64,000 nt of DNA from an uncultured Clostridium sp. (GTDB lineage Bacteria; Bacillota; Clostridia; TANB77; CAG-508): NCBI GenBank assembly GCA_958438515.1, contig CAUBRZ010000004.1, positions 1 to 64,000 on the forward strand, read 5' to 3'. This document shows positions 1 to 10,209 of the stretch, piece after piece (within the stretch, counting starts at the first letter, position 1; each line of letters begins with the position of its first letter). The notes under the pieces were generated by a model. That model worked only from the letters and a program-made list of their open reading frames with translations, ran no database searches and had not been told where the DNA came from. The translations under genes and the position numbers were made by a program.

Positions 1-1
1 A

Positions 2-866
2 ACAAATGGAAGTATAATAGAACCAACAACAGATCCAAACAAAGTAACATATTCAGATAAAACATATACATCATATAATAGTAGTTGCACAACAAATGCT
101 TTATCACAAGAATTAACAAATGAAAATCAACAAATATCATATCCAGTATTTAAGCCACTAACATATGCTTATAACATAATAAGCACAGGAGATAGTTATA
201 CAATATCACAAGAAATAGCAAAAGCAAAAAAATTTTATGGATTAACTCAAGATACAGCAGATAGTCATATGATGAAAAATAGTGAATGGGGAGCAGTAGC
301 ATATTTAGCACAAAGTGTTTGTGGAAGAAATGGAGAAGGAGTAACAATAAATAACAAAAACTTAAATAATTCAGAAAAAAACATATATGCAGTAACAGGA
401 TATTCAGAAGAAATACCCAATGGAGTATCAGCAAGTACAACGAATAATAAGACGGGAGTGTTTGATTTAAGTGGATGTGTATGGGAAAGAACTGCTGCAT
501 ATATAGCAAATGAAAATGAGCATCTTAATATATATGGAAGTTCATATACTACATTAAAAACGAGTACAAAATATGCGACAGTATATCCATATAATGCATC
601 AAATGATAGCAATGCTAATAACTGGACAGCATATAAGAATTCTAGCTATGGATATGGAGATGCGATTTTAGAAACATCAACAGCAGGAAGTGAATCTACT
701 AGCTGGAATGGAGGATATTCTGCATTTGTTTCTGCAGATTGCCCATTTTTTATCTGGAGTGGTAGTTATAGTCATGTTGAACATGCAGGTATTTTTGCTT
801 TTGCTAATACAAGTCGGTGTTTCAGCACAACATAGTGGTTTTCGTGCTGTACTTATTGGCATTTAA
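2..866 (+). CDS. C-terminal part of a lectin/FGE-fold surface protein (left-truncated, one +1 shift)
   Basis: The frame is open from the left edge, so the N-terminus is missing; 287 residues are visible. The motif DLSGCVWERTAAYI and the C-terminal GFRAVLIGI resemble the formylglycine-generating-enzyme/C-type-lectin fold (DMSGNVWEW and GFR in that family), which is often found in secreted or pilin-like proteins of gut Clostridia. The zero frame meets CGG at 815 and would end at 835 as TSRCFSTT. Skipping the C gives NTS-GVSAQHSGFRAV, which supplies the conserved GFR end and stops at 864-866. A type IV pilin-like N-terminus is possible but lies outside the window. The fold is inferred from motifs only. 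Confidence 0.7.
815..817 (+). other. In-frame CGG, +1 recoding site 1
   Basis: Context AGT-C-GGT. The join reads NTS-GVSAQHSGFRAV. The zero frame stops six codons later. Confidence 0.8.
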
Positions 867-913
867 TTATTATAATAAATCAAAAATGATGACAAAGGTG
901 TAAAAAATAAAAT

Positions 914-960
914 AAAACGAACCGTCCTTATTAAGTTTTTTAACAGGAAGGTTCGTTTTT
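914..960 (+). terminator. Intrinsic terminator
   Basis: Stem AAAACGAACC-GTCCT pairs with AGGA-GGTTCGTTTT with one mismatch, followed by a T-run, after the lectin-fold gene. Confidence 0.75.
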
Positions 961-1023
961 ATATTAAAGATAAGAATGCATAAAATTAGATAAAATTAAC
1001 AATAATAAAAATAAGGTGATTTT

Positions 1024-1890
1024 ATGCAAAAAGAGGAAAAAGAAAATGTGAAAAAAATAATAATAGAAATAATAGGAACTATTGTGGGGTCATTAGTAAT
1101 GGCAATAGGAATATCACAATTTTTATTGCCAAATCAATTATCATCAGGGGGAGTAGCTGGAATTGCAACAATTACGTATTATTTGTTTCACATACCAATG
1201 GGAACAATGATACTTCTTATAAATATACCATTATTTTTATTCTCAATATATAAAATAGGAAAAAACTTTTTTATAAAATCTATAATAGGAACAATCACAT
1301 TATCTTTATTTATTGATATGTTAGATAAACTAGAGCCTTTTACAAATGATAGATTTCTAGCATGTGTATATGGAGGAATAATAATAGGAATAGGAACAGC
1401 AATTTTATTAAAAGTAAATGCATCAACAGGAGGAAGTGACTTAATTAGTTATATTGCAAGAAAATATAATCCAAATATAAGCACAAGCAATATAATTGCA
1501 ATTATTGATATTGTTATAGTAACAATAAATATGATAGTTTTTAGAAAAATAGAAATAGGACTATATTCAGCAATAGCAATATATCTAATGGGTAAAATAA
1601 TTGACATACTATTTGAAGGTATATATTTTACAAAATTAATTTTAATAATATCAGATGAAACCGAAAAAATAGCAAAACAAATAGATGAAAAAATCAAGAG
1701 GGGTTCAACAGGATTATATGGAAGAGGAATGTATACAAGTAAAGAAAAACTAGTACTCATGTGTGCTGTTTCCAGAAGAGATGTATCAAGAGTAAAAACA
1801 ATAGCAAAAAAAACAGATCCAAAAAGTTTTATTATAATAACAAATTCAAGAGAAGTAGTAGGATTAGGATTTAAAGGGGGACAGGACTAA
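1024..1890 (+). CDS. YitT-family (DUF161/DUF2179) membrane protein
   Basis: 288 residues with five or six hydrophobic helices in the first 200 residues. These include the family-typical SSGGVAGIAT near residue 40 and NASTGGSDLI near 138. A soluble C-terminal DUF2179-like domain with RGSTGLYGRGMYT follows. YitT proteins are integral membrane proteins of unknown substrate, very common in Firmicutes. The start ATG at 1024 follows AAGGTGATTTT. The last codons (GGQD, stop) coincide with a GGGACAGGAC repeat that recurs at 52491, so the C-terminal tail may have been altered by that element. Confidence 0.85.
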   Translation: MQKEEKENVKKIIIEIIGTIVGSLVMAIGISQFLLPNQLSSGGVAGIATITYYLFHIPMGTMILLINIPLFLFSIYKIGKNFFIKSIIGTITLSLFIDMLDKLEPFTNDRFLACVYGGIIIGIGTAILLKVNASTGGSDLISYIARKYNPNISTSNIIAIIDIVIVTINMIVFRKIEIGLYSAIAIYLMGKIIDILFEGIYFTKLILIISDETEKIAKQIDEKIKRGSTGLYGRGMYTSKEKLVLMCAVSRRDVSRVKTIAKKTDPKSFIIITNSREVVGLGFKGGQD

Positions 1891-1908
1891 AACTTTTCAT
1901 AATTTTGT
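1878..1908 (+). repeat. Partial copy of the 52.5-kb inverted-repeat element
   Basis: GGGACAGGAC, then a variable base, AAAAC, two variable bases and TTCATAATTTTGT. About 28 of 31 positions match the arm of the element at 52491-52598 read from its right end. It overlaps the stop of the YitT-like gene. Confidence 0.55.
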
Positions 1909-1926
1909 AGATTTTTGTCAAAATGT

Positions 1927-1960
1927 GACTATATACTAATGTTAGTATGTAGTCCTTTTT
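1927..1960 (+). terminator. Intrinsic terminator
   Basis: Stem GACTATATACTAA / TTAGTATGTAGTC with a two-base loop (TG), one wobble pair, then CCTTTTT. Confidence 0.75.
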
Positions 1961-1995
1961 AGAAAATTGGTATACTAAAATTGAAACTAACAACA

Positions 1996-2045
1996 TTATA
2001 ATATATAAGCTTAAATTCCTTGAAATTTGGACTTATATATTATAA
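1996..2045. repeat. Perfect 14-bp inverted repeat in the leader of the glycosylase gene
   Basis: TTATAATATATAAG at 1996-2009 and its exact complement at 2032-2045 are separated by 22 bases, 48 bases upstream of the next start codon. It contains a TATAAT that could be a -10. It may be an operator, a leader hairpin or simply AT-rich palindrome. Confidence 0.5.
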
Positions 2046-2092
2046 AATAAATAAGAAGACTAAAATAAAAACTATATCTAAGGAGTATATAA

Positions 2093-2959
2093 ATGGAAGA
2101 ACAAAAATATACGATCAATAATATAAAATCATTTGAATTAAAAGATATCTTCGAATGTGGACAATGTTTTAGGTGGAATAAACAAGAAGATGGTTCATAT
2201 ATAGGAATATTTAGAAATAATGTACTTGAAGTAGAAAAAATTGAAAATGAAGTAATTTTCAAAGGAATATGTGAAGGTAAAATAGAAGATGTTGTAAAAG
2301 AATACTTTGATTTAAATAGAAATTATGAAGAAATAAAAGAAAAATTATCTAAAATTGATAATAACATGAAAACTAGTGTAGAATACGGAAAAGGCATTAG
2401 AATTTTAAATCAAGATTTATGGGAAACTATTATTTCATTTATAATTTCAGCAAATAATAATATTCCCAGAATTAAAGGAATTATTGAGAAGCTAGCTAAA
2501 CAATACGGAAATGAAATAAAGTATAATAAAAATAAATATTATACATTTCCAACTCCAGAACAATTAAAAAATGTTAGTATAGCAGAATATAGAAAATTGG
2601 GCTTAGGATTTAGGGATGTTAGATTATATGAAACGACTCAAATGATAATTAATAAAACTGTAGATTTAGAAAAAATCAGAAAAAATCCTAATACATATGA
2701 AGTAAGAGAAGAACTATTAACATTATCAGGAGTAGGACCTAAAGTAGCAGATTGCATATTGTTATTTTCAGATTTAAAAAGATTAGAGGCTTTTCCAATT
2801 GATGTATGGGTAAGAAGAGTTATGAATGATTTATATATAAATAATGAAGATGAGACAAAAGTAAGCAAAAAACAAATTGAAAAAATAGCACAAGAGAAAT
2901 TTGGTGATTTAGCAGGATTGGCACAACAGTATTTGTTTTATTGGAGAAGAGGAGCATAA
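2093..2959 (+). CDS. 8-oxoguanine DNA glycosylase, Ogg1-type
   Basis: 288 residues. It removes 8-oxoguanine from DNA (base excision repair) and also has AP-lyase activity in the family. An N-terminal OGG_N-like domain has FECGQCFRW near residue 20. A helix-hairpin-helix LSGVGPKVADC follows near residue 215, whose Lys is the expected catalytic lysine, and then FPIDVWVRR with the catalytic Asp. RBS AAGGAG lies 8 bases before ATG. Length and motifs match the Clostridium-type Ogg family. It stands upstream of addB, a second repair gene. Confidence 0.88.
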   Translation: MEEQKYTINNIKSFELKDIFECGQCFRWNKQEDGSYIGIFRNNVLEVEKIENEVIFKGICEGKIEDVVKEYFDLNRNYEEIKEKLSKIDNNMKTSVEYGKGIRILNQDLWETIISFIISANNNIPRIKGIIEKLAKQYGNEIKYNKNKYYTFPTPEQLKNVSIAEYRKLGLGFRDVRLYETTQMIINKTVDLEKIRKNPNTYEVREELLTLSGVGPKVADCILLFSDLKRLEAFPIDVWVRRVMNDLYINNEDETKVSKKQIEKIAQEKFGDLAGLAQQYLFYWRRGA

Positions 2960-3084
2960 AAGAACCACACAATAAAGATAATATATAAATACAGCAAATA
3001 AATGTAATGTTATTTTGAATAAATAAGATACACTAGAGGAGACAAAAGGAAAATTTAAATTGATGGAAAGGAGAAATAGTACAA

Positions 3085-6000
3085 ATGGGATTAAAAATAA
3101 TATATGGAAAACCAGGAACTGGAAAAAGTAGTTACTGTTTCTCAGAGATTTCAAATATAATAAATAAAGAAAACAAGATTTTTATAATTACACCAGATCA
3201 GTTTTCTTTGACAGAAGAACGAAAATTAATGGAGCATATAAAAAACAAATCAGTTGTCAATGTGGAAGTTATAACATTATCTAGAATGGCGTATAGAGTA
3301 TTAAATGAAGTAGGAGAAGAAAAGAAAAATCTTTCCAAATGTGGAAGGGCTATGATGATTTATTCCATACTAAATAATAATAAAGAGAAATTAAAGTTGT
3401 TAGGAAAGTCGGATGAAAATGTTGATTTAGGCATGCAGGTAATAGCAGAATTAAAAAAACATGGGATTACTATAAAAAAGTTAGAAGAAGAAATTGAAAA
3501 TATAGAAAATCCATATCTAAAAATCAAGCTAACTGATGTATTAGTAATCTATAAAAATTTTGAAGAAAGAATTATAAACAATTATATAGACGAAAATGAC
3601 ATATTAACTAAACTAGTAAACAATATAGAAAAAACTAATTTTGTAACAGATAGTATAATATATATAGATGAATTTTCTGGATTTACTATCCAAGAATATG
3701 AAGTTATAAAAAAATTAGTAAAACTAGCTAAGCAAGTAAATATAACCATATGTATAGATAATAAAGAATTAGATACTAATCCAGATATTGATATTTATTA
3801 TTCAAACAAAGTGACATTAGCAAAAATCATAAAACTGGCAAAAGAAAATAATTTTGAGATTGAAGAATTTGTTGAACTAAAAGAACAATATAGATTTAAA
3901 AGCGAAGAATTGAAGAGTTTGAGCGATAATATTTATAATATAAACCCCACAAAATATAAAAAAAATGTAGAAAATGTTAAACTATTTTTAGCTAAAAATG
4001 AATATTCAGAGATTGAAGAAGTTGCAAAAAAAATAAGAAAATTAGTAGAAAAAAAAGGATTAAGATATAAAGATATAGCAATCATTACTAAAAATATAGA
4101 CACATATTCCTCTTTAGTAAGAGCAATATTTAACAAATATGAAATACCAGTATTTATAGATGAAAAAAGAGATTTAAATCAAAACATTATAGTACAATAT
4201 GTAGTATCTATTTTAGAGGTTTTAAGCAAAAATTTTAGTAGTGAATCAGTGTTTAGTTATATAAAATTAGGATTTTGTAATATTACAAATGATGAAATTT
4301 TTAAGCTGGAAAATTATTGCACTAAATGGGGAATCAAGTATGGTAAATGGAAAAATGACTTTTGCTATGATGTAGAAACAGAAGAAGAAAAAAAAGAAGT
4401 GGAAAGATTAAATGAATTAAGAAAAGAGATAATAAATCCATTAGTAGATGTACAAGAAAAAATAAGAAGTAATAGTACAACAAAAAATATAACACAATTA
4501 ATATATGATTTCATTCAAAAACAGAAAATTGAAGAAAAAATTATAGAGAAAATAGAAGAATTAGAAGAAAAGAACTTAATAGATTTAAAAAATGAATATA
4601 AAGAAAGTTATAAAATTATCTTAAATATATTAGATGAAATTATATTAATTTTTAATGAAGAACAAATGTCAATAGAACAATATAATAAAATTTTTAAGAT
4701 AGGATTGAAAAATAGTGAATTAGGTAAAATTCCGGCAACAGGAGATCAAGTTATCTTAGGAAATGTTGATAGGTCAAGAAGTCATAAGGTTGATACTGTA
4801 TTTATAATTGGATTAAATGATGGGGCTTTTCCAAGCGTAAATAAAGAAGAAGGATTTTTAAATGATTTAGACAGAGAAAAATTAAAAGAGGATGGAATTG
4901 AATTAGCAAATGGAACAATAGAAAAATTATATGAAGAAAATTTTAATATTTATAAAGCATTTACAACAGCAGAAAATAGAATATATTTATCTTATATATC
5001 TACAAACAATGAGGGTAAATCTCTAAGACCATCTATTTTGATAAATAAAATAAAAAGAATATTTCCGAAATTAGGAGAAGAAAGTGATGTAATAGATAAA
5101 AGATATGAGATAATAAATCCAATAATAACATATGAAGAATTAATAGAAAACATCTCAAAATTAAAAAATAAAGAGAAAATAGAAGAGATATGGTATTTAG
5201 TTTATGATTATTACAATACAAATGATAACTGGCATAAAAAATTAGAACAGGATTTGGAAGGACTCAAATATACTAATTTGCCACAAAAAATAGAAGAAAA
5301 AAATATAAATAAATTATATGGAAATACTTTAAATACAAGTATTTCAAGATTAGAAAAGTACAGGAGTTGTCCATTTTCTTATTATCTACAATATGGATTA
5401 AAATTAAAAGAAAGAGAAAAATTAAAAATTCAAAGTTTTAATACAGGATCATTTATGCATGAAACTATTGATGAGTTTTTTACATATGTTAAAAAGAAAA
5501 ATATAAATTTAGCAGAATTAGAAGAAGAACAAATATTACAAATAGTTTCTTGCATAATTGATGAAGAATTGAATTTAAGTAAAAATTTTATTTTTAAAGC
5601 TACTGTAAAATATAAGATATTAGTAAGAAGATTAAAAAAAATAATAACAAAAGCTTTAAAATATATAATACAAACAATTATATATAGTGATTTTACAATA
5701 GAAGGAACAGAAGTTGAATTTGGTAAGAATAAGAAATATGAACCAATAATTATAGAATTAGAAAATGGAAAAAAAGTTGAAATCATAGGTAAAATTGATA
5801 GAATTGATACAACAGTAGAAGGGAATAAAAAATATTTAAGAATTATAGATTATAAATCATCAGCAAAAAATATTGATTTAAATGAGGTATATGCAGGATT
5901 ACAGATTCAACTTTTGACTTACACAGATGCAATAATAAAACAAGAAGATATTATGCCAGCTGGAATATTTTATTTTTCTTTATTAGAGCAGATGATAAAT

Positions 6001-6441
6001 TCTGATAAAAAATTAGAAGAAGAGAATATAGAAGAAATGATTAGAAAAAATTTTAGAATGAAAGGACTTATTATTGCAGATGTGAAAATAATAAAAATGA
6101 ATGATAATACATTGAAATCAGGTACATCAAAATTAGTTCCAGCAGCAATAACATCATCAGGAGCGATTAATGAAAAATGGACAAATGGTGTAAAACAAGA
6201 AGAGTTTAAGGTATTACAAGATTACATATATAGAACTATAAAAGAGATTTCAAAAGAAATACTAAGTGGAAATATAGATTTAAAGCCATACAATAAAAAG
6301 GGAACAACACCTTGTAAGTATTGCGAGTACAAATCAATTTGTGGATTTACAGCAGGTAAAAATAATAATGAATATAATTATATTGAACAAAATACTAAAG
6401 ATGATATAATAAGGAAAATGAAAGAAGAATTACAAAAATAA
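3085..6441 (+). CDS. addB: ATP-dependent helicase/nuclease subunit B
   Basis: 1118 residues, the normal size for AddB. It partners AddA in the RecBCD-like double-strand-break end-processing enzyme. Walker A is GKPGTGKS at residues 7-14. The C-terminal nuclease has an iron-sulfur cluster framed by CPFSYY near residue 765 and CKYCEYKSIC near 1070. Catalytic-type residues include EVEFG and IDRID...RIIDYKS (about 875-920). RBS GGAAAGGAG precedes ATG 3085. addA is not next to it: the following genes are unrelated housekeeping genes. Confidence 0.92.
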   Translation: MGLKIIYGKPGTGKSSYCFSEISNIINKENKIFIITPDQFSLTEERKLMEHIKNKSVVNVEVITLSRMAYRVLNEVGEEKKNLSKCGRAMMIYSILNNNKEKLKLLGKSDENVDLGMQVIAELKKHGITIKKLEEEIENIENPYLKIKLTDVLVIYKNFEERIINNYIDENDILTKLVNNIEKTNFVTDSIIYIDEFSGFTIQEYEVIKKLVKLAKQVNITICIDNKELDTNPDIDIYYSNKVTLAKIIKLAKENNFEIEEFVELKEQYRFKSEELKSLSDNIYNINPTKYKKNVENVKLFLAKNEYSEIEEVAKKIRKLVEKKGLRYKDIAIITKNIDTYSSLVRAIFNKYEIPVFIDEKRDLNQNIIVQYVVSILEVLSKNFSSESVFSYIKLGFCNITNDEIFKLENYCTKWGIKYGKWKNDFCYDVETEEEKKEVERLNELRKEIINPLVDVQEKIRSNSTTKNITQLIYDFIQKQKIEEKIIEKIEELEEKNLIDLKNEYKESYKIILNILDEIILIFNEEQMSIEQYNKIFKIGLKNSELGKIPATGDQVILGNVDRSRSHKVDTVFIIGLNDGAFPSVNKEEGFLNDLDREKLKEDGIELANGTIEKLYEENFNIYKAFTTAENRIYLSYISTNNEGKSLRPSILINKIKRIFPKLGEESDVIDKRYEIINPIITYEELIENISKLKNKEKIEEIWYLVYDYYNTNDNWHKKLEQDLEGLKYTNLPQKIEEKNINKLYGNTLNTSISRLEKYRSCPFSYYLQYGLKLKEREKLKIQSFNTGSFMHETIDEFFTYVKKKNINLAELEEEQILQIVSCIIDEELNLSKNFIFKATVKYKILVRRLKKIITKALKYIIQTIIYSDFTIEGTEVEFGKNKKYEPIIIELENGKKVEIIGKIDRIDTTVEGNKKYLRIIDYKSSAKNIDLNEVYAGLQIQLLTYTDAIIKQEDIMPAGIFYFSLLEQMINSDKKLEEENIEEMIRKNFRMKGLIIADVKIIKMNDNTLKSGTSKLVPAAITSSGAINEKWTNGVKQEEFKVLQDYIYRTIKEISKEILSGNIDLKPYNKKGTTPCKYCEYKSICGFTAGKNNNEYNYIEQNTKDDIIRKMKEELQK

Positions 6442-6480
6442 TAAAAAATAAGTTTGAATTTTAAAAGGTATGGGATATAT

Positions 6481-7329
6481 ATGGATTTATCAAATAAAAA
6501 TGTTATTCATGTTAAGCAAGAAAACAGTGAATATTTACAATTTAGAAAGTTATTAGAATATCAAGACATACTAACACATGCATATTCGTTAGGAACTGAT
6601 GTGAATTATAGGACAGCAAAAGTAAATAAGCAGAACTTAGAAAAAGAGGAATATGAAAAAGCAATAAAAGATTATGAAAGACTGTGTAATTGTATAGGGG
6701 ATAATTATATAAATTTAGTTAAGACAAATCAAGAGCACACAGATTGTGTAAAAATAGTAAGAAACAAGATAAATATAGATAAGCCAGATGTAAATTTAGA
6801 AGAATATTATAATACAGATGGATTAATTACAAATAAAAAAGATATAATACTTTCTACTACAAATGCAGATTGCATTTTAATGTTATTTTTTGATCCAGTA
6901 AAAAGAGTAATTGCTAATATTCATTCAGGATGGAAAGGGACACTTAAGAAAATATCAGTAAAGACGGTAGAAAAGATGATAGATAAGTTTGGGTGTAAAC
7001 CTAAAGATATTATTTGTTGTATTTGTCCTTCGATTCATAAATGTCACTTTGAAGTAGAAAAGGATGTAAAGGAACAATTTGAAAGAGAATTTAAGGAATT
7101 AGGATTATTAGATGAAATAATAGAGGAAAAAATCGAAAACAAAAAGTGGAATATAGACACAATTCTAATTAATAAAGTAATCCTAAAAGAAATAGGATTA
7201 CAAGAACAAAATATAATAGATAGTGGAATTTGTAGTATGTGTAATTCTAATTTAATACACTCATATAGAGTAGAAAAACAAGGATATGGATTAAACACAG
7301 CATTAATTGAGCTTAAAAATAGTTTATAG
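6481..7329 (+). CDS. pgeF: PgeF/YfiH-family (laccase-domain) purine nucleosidase or wall-editing factor
   Basis: About 282 residues from ATG 6481; an upstream TTG at 6454 in the same frame is an alternative start. Metal ligands of the family are visible: TNADC, then NIHSGWKGT, and SGICSMC near the end. Family members have been called polyphenol oxidases, adenosine/inosine phosphorylase-like enzymes or peptidoglycan-editing factors. Which activity applies here cannot be read from sequence. It lies 12-39 bases after addB and 15 before the LD-carboxypeptidase, probably in one transcript with them. Confidence 0.8.
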   Translation: MDLSNKNVIHVKQENSEYLQFRKLLEYQDILTHAYSLGTDVNYRTAKVNKQNLEKEEYEKAIKDYERLCNCIGDNYINLVKTNQEHTDCVKIVRNKINIDKPDVNLEEYYNTDGLITNKKDIILSTTNADCILMLFFDPVKRVIANIHSGWKGTLKKISVKTVEKMIDKFGCKPKDIICCICPSIHKCHFEVEKDVKEQFEREFKELGLLDEIIEEKIENKKWNIDTILINKVILKEIGLQEQNIIDSGICSMCNSNLIHSYRVEKQGYGLNTALIELKNSL

Positions 7330-7344
7330 GAGAAAATAAAAACA

Positions 7345-8265
7345 ATGATTATACCAAGTAAATTAAAATTAGGAGATACAATAGGAGTTGTAGCACCTTC
7401 AAATCCAATTGTTGGAGATAATATAGAAGAAATTGAAATGGCAAGAAAGATAGTAATAAATGAAGGTTTTAAAATAAAGTTTTCTAAAAATCTATTTTCA
7501 AATACACTAGGTTATAGTGCTACACCACAAGAAAAAGCAGAAGATATAAACAATATGTTTGCAGACAGTAATGTGAAAATGATATGGTGTGCTAAAGGAG
7601 GAGAAAACTCTAATAGTACTCTTGATTATTTAGATTATGAATTAATTAGAAGTAATCCGAAAATAATATGTGGATATAGTGATATAACAGTTTTAACAAA
7701 TGTAATAACTAGTAAGACAGGGTTAGTAACATTTAGTGGAACAAATTTTAAAACAATTGCAACAGATAATACAGATTATAGTTACAAGCAGATATTAAAA
7801 AGATTTAAAGAAGGAAGCTTAGAAATAGGAACAAAAAGTGATAGTTACCAAGTTATAAATCCAGGGATAGCAGAAGGTGAATTGGTAGGTGGAAATCTAT
7901 CTTTAATTAGAGGATTAATAGATGGAAAGTACAAATTAGAATTTACAGATAAAATATTATTTTTAGAAGAACTAGGATTAGAAACACCTCCAGCTTTAGT
8001 AAGTAATTATTTGTATTACATGAAACAGAATGGGATTTTTAATAAGATAAAAGGATTATGGATAGGAAATTATGAACATGAAAGTGATGTTAAACTAGAG
8101 AAAATAGTATTAGACGTTATTAGAGATGAATATAATATTCCAATAGTAAAATCTGATAATTTTGGACATATAGAAACAAAAACAGTAATTCCAATAGGGA
8201 CAAGAGCAAAGATAGATACTACCAGTAAAGTAAAGGTAGAATTAATAGAAAAATGTGTTAAATAA
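7345..8265 (+). CDS. LD-carboxypeptidase (peptidase family S66)
   Basis: 306 residues. S66 serine peptidases cleave L,D-bonds in muropeptides or, as in MccF, detoxify microcin C-type compounds. Family motifs: IGVVAPSNP near the N-terminus, CAKGGENSN near residue 82, CGYSDIT near 110 (nucleophile Ser), GGNLSLI near 190 and FLEELGLETP. The start ATG 7345 has AGGAG 13 bases upstream. Only 15 bases separate it from the previous gene. A wall-recycling role is the default inference. Confidence 0.85.
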   Translation: MIIPSKLKLGDTIGVVAPSNPIVGDNIEEIEMARKIVINEGFKIKFSKNLFSNTLGYSATPQEKAEDINNMFADSNVKMIWCAKGGENSNSTLDYLDYELIRSNPKIICGYSDITVLTNVITSKTGLVTFSGTNFKTIATDNTDYSYKQILKRFKEGSLEIGTKSDSYQVINPGIAEGELVGGNLSLIRGLIDGKYKLEFTDKILFLEELGLETPPALVSNYLYYMKQNGIFNKIKGLWIGNYEHESDVKLEKIVLDVIRDEYNIPIVKSDNFGHIETKTVIPIGTRAKIDTTSKVKVELIEKCVK

Positions 8266-8278
8266 TAAGGAGTAAAAT

Positions 8279-8834
8279 ATGTATGATAATTGGCAAGAAT
8301 TAGAGGAATCAATTAAAGGGTGTAATAAATGCAAATTGTATAAAACAAGGCAGAATATAGTATTTGGAGTAGGAAATAAAAACGCAGATATAATGTTTAT
8401 TGGTGAAGGACCAGGAGCAGATGAAGATAAACTTCGGTGAACCATTTGTTGGAAGGGCAGGACAACTTATGAATATGGCTTTTCAAGCAACTGGTATAAA
8501 GCGAGAAGATGTATATATAGCAAATATTGTTAAATGTAGACCACCAGCAAATAGAAATCCAGAAGAAGATGAATGCACATCTTGTATAAATTATCTTAGA
8601 AATCAAGTTATGTTAGTAAAACCAAAAATAATTGTATTGCTTGGAAGTGTAGCATTAAAGAATATTTTAGGAAAAGAATATAAAATTACTGCATCTAGAG
8701 GAAAATGGATAGAAAAGAGGGATATTAAGTATATGTCAACTTGGCACCCAGCAGCATTATTAAGAGATGAAACTAAGAAAATAGATTTTATAAATGATAT
8801 TAAATTAGTAATAGAAGAATTAGGAGAAAATTAG
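8279..8834 (+). CDS. Family-4-type uracil-DNA glycosylase (one +1 shift)
   Basis: Excises uracil from DNA. The product is 184 residues once the frames are joined. CNKCKLY (residues 15-21) and a later CTSC give the four-cysteine iron-sulfur cluster typical of the thermophile/clostridial family. GEGPGADED is the first catalytic motif and STWHPAALLR the last. At residue 52 the zero frame reads CTT CGG TGA, an immediate stop. Skipping the C joins DEDKL to GEPFVGRAGQL, the near-universal family sequence. ATG 8279 has AAGGAG 5-6 bases upstream. Without recoding the protein would be a 53-residue stub. Confidence 0.9.
8435..8437 (+). other. In-frame CGG, +1 recoding site 2
   Basis: Context CTT-C-GGT. 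The join reads DEDKL-GEPFVGRAG. The next zero-frame codon is TGA. Confidence 0.92.
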
Positions 8835-8867
8835 TAAGGAATAGAAACAAAAGGAGAAGAACAAAAA

Positions 8868-10139
8868 ATGGAACAAATAAATAAAAAAGCAAATTATTGC
8901 CTAAATTGTAAAGCAAAACCATGCTCGAATAAAGGCTGTCCACTACATAATGATATACCGAAATTTATTAGTTATATAAAAGAAGAAGAGTATATAAAGG
9001 CATATAAAGTATTGTGCGAAACAACAGTTTTACCAGGAGTATGTGGAAGAATATGTCCTCATAAAAAACAATGTGAAGGATCTTGCGTAAGAGGAATAAA
9101 AGGAGAACCTGTTTCAATAGGAGAATTAGAGGCATTTGTATTTGATAATATGGTTAAACAAAATATAACTCTAAGAGATGTATGGAAAGATGAAATTGAT
9201 AAAAATAGGCTAAAAAATAAAAATAAAAGAGTTGCTATAATTGGTGGTGGACCAGCAGGACTTACAGCAGCAGCATTTTTAGCAAAAGAAGGGTTAAGTG
9301 TTACTATATATGAAAAATATGACTACTTAGGAGGTATTTTAATTCATGGAATACCAGAATTTAGATTAGATAAAGCAATAGTAAAAAAGACAGTAGATAA
9401 TATCCTAGACTTAGGAATAGAAGTAAAATACGAAAAAGAGCTAGGTAGAAATTTGAAATTAGAAGAAGTAGAAAAAAAATATGATGCAATATTCTTAAGT
9501 TTTGGAACAAACTGTTCTTCGAAAATGGGAATAGAAGGTGAAAAACTAGAGGGAGTTTATGGTGGAAATGAATTATTAGAATATAAGTATAACTTAGATT
9601 ATACTGGAAAAACGGTAGCAGTAATCGGTGGGGGAAATGTTGCTATGGATTGTGCTAGAACAGTAAAAAGGTTAGGAGCAAAAAATGTAAAAGTTATTTA
9701 TAGAAGAGCAAGAGAGCAGATGCCAGCAGAGGATAAAGAAATATCTTGTGCTATAGAAGAAAAAATAGAATTTCTATTTCAAAATAATATTGTCAAAATA
9801 ATAGGTAAAGAAAAAGTAGAGAAGTTAGAGTTGATAAAAACACAACTTATTCAAAAGGAAAATGAAACAAGACTCGTACCAGTTAATATAGAAAATAGCA
9901 ACTATATAATAGATGTTGATTATGTAATAATGGCATTAGGTTCAACACCACAATCTTTTGTAAAAGATATAAGACTAGAATTAAATAAGTGGAAAAACAT
10001 ATCTATTAATAAAAATTACCAAACTTCAAATGCTAAGATATATGCAGGAGGAGATTTAGCAGGAGTAAAACAAACTGTTGCGTGGGCATCTTATTCAGGA
10101 AGAGAAGCTGCTAAAAATATAATAAGAAAAATGAATTAG
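8868..10139 (+). CDS. GltD-like FAD/NAD(P)-dependent oxidoreductase with N-terminal ferredoxin-like domain
   Basis: 423 residues. The N-terminal cysteine-rich segment (CLNCKAKPCSNKGCP, then CGRICPHKKQCEGSC) resembles the cluster-binding domain of glutamate synthase small subunit. A first dinucleotide fold has IGGGPAGLTAA near residue 126 (FAD). A second has VIGGGNVAMD near 253 (NADPH). AGGDLAGVKQTVAWA closes the FAD site. No glutamate synthase large subunit is adjacent, so it may instead be a stand-alone NADPH:acceptor oxidoreductase of the NfnB/GltD/PreT group. RBS AAAGGAGAAG precedes ATG 8868. Confidence 0.85.
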   Translation: MEQINKKANYCLNCKAKPCSNKGCPLHNDIPKFISYIKEEEYIKAYKVLCETTVLPGVCGRICPHKKQCEGSCVRGIKGEPVSIGELEAFVFDNMVKQNITLRDVWKDEIDKNRLKNKNKRVAIIGGGPAGLTAAAFLAKEGLSVTIYEKYDYLGGILIHGIPEFRLDKAIVKKTVDNILDLGIEVKYEKELGRNLKLEEVEKKYDAIFLSFGTNCSSKMGIEGEKLEGVYGGNELLEYKYNLDYTGKTVAVIGGGNVAMDCARTVKRLGAKNVKVIYRRAREQMPAEDKEISCAIEEKIEFLFQNNIVKIIGKEKVEKLELIKTQLIQKENETRLVPVNIENSNYIIDVDYVIMALGSTPQSFVKDIRLELNKWKNISINKNYQTSNAKIYAGGDLAGVKQTVAWASYSGREAAKNIIRKMN

Positions 10140-10146
10140 TTAATAA

Positions 10147-10182
10147 AAAACAAGAAAATCCAAAATATTTTCTTGTTTTTTA
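10147..10182. terminator. Bidirectional terminator between convergent genes
   Basis: AAAACAAGAAAAT / ATTTTCTTGTTTT with T-runs on both sides. It separates the + strand oxidoreductase from the - strand HExxH gene. Confidence 0.75.
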
Positions 10183-10209
10183 AATATTATAATTGTATAT
10201 GTAATTAAT

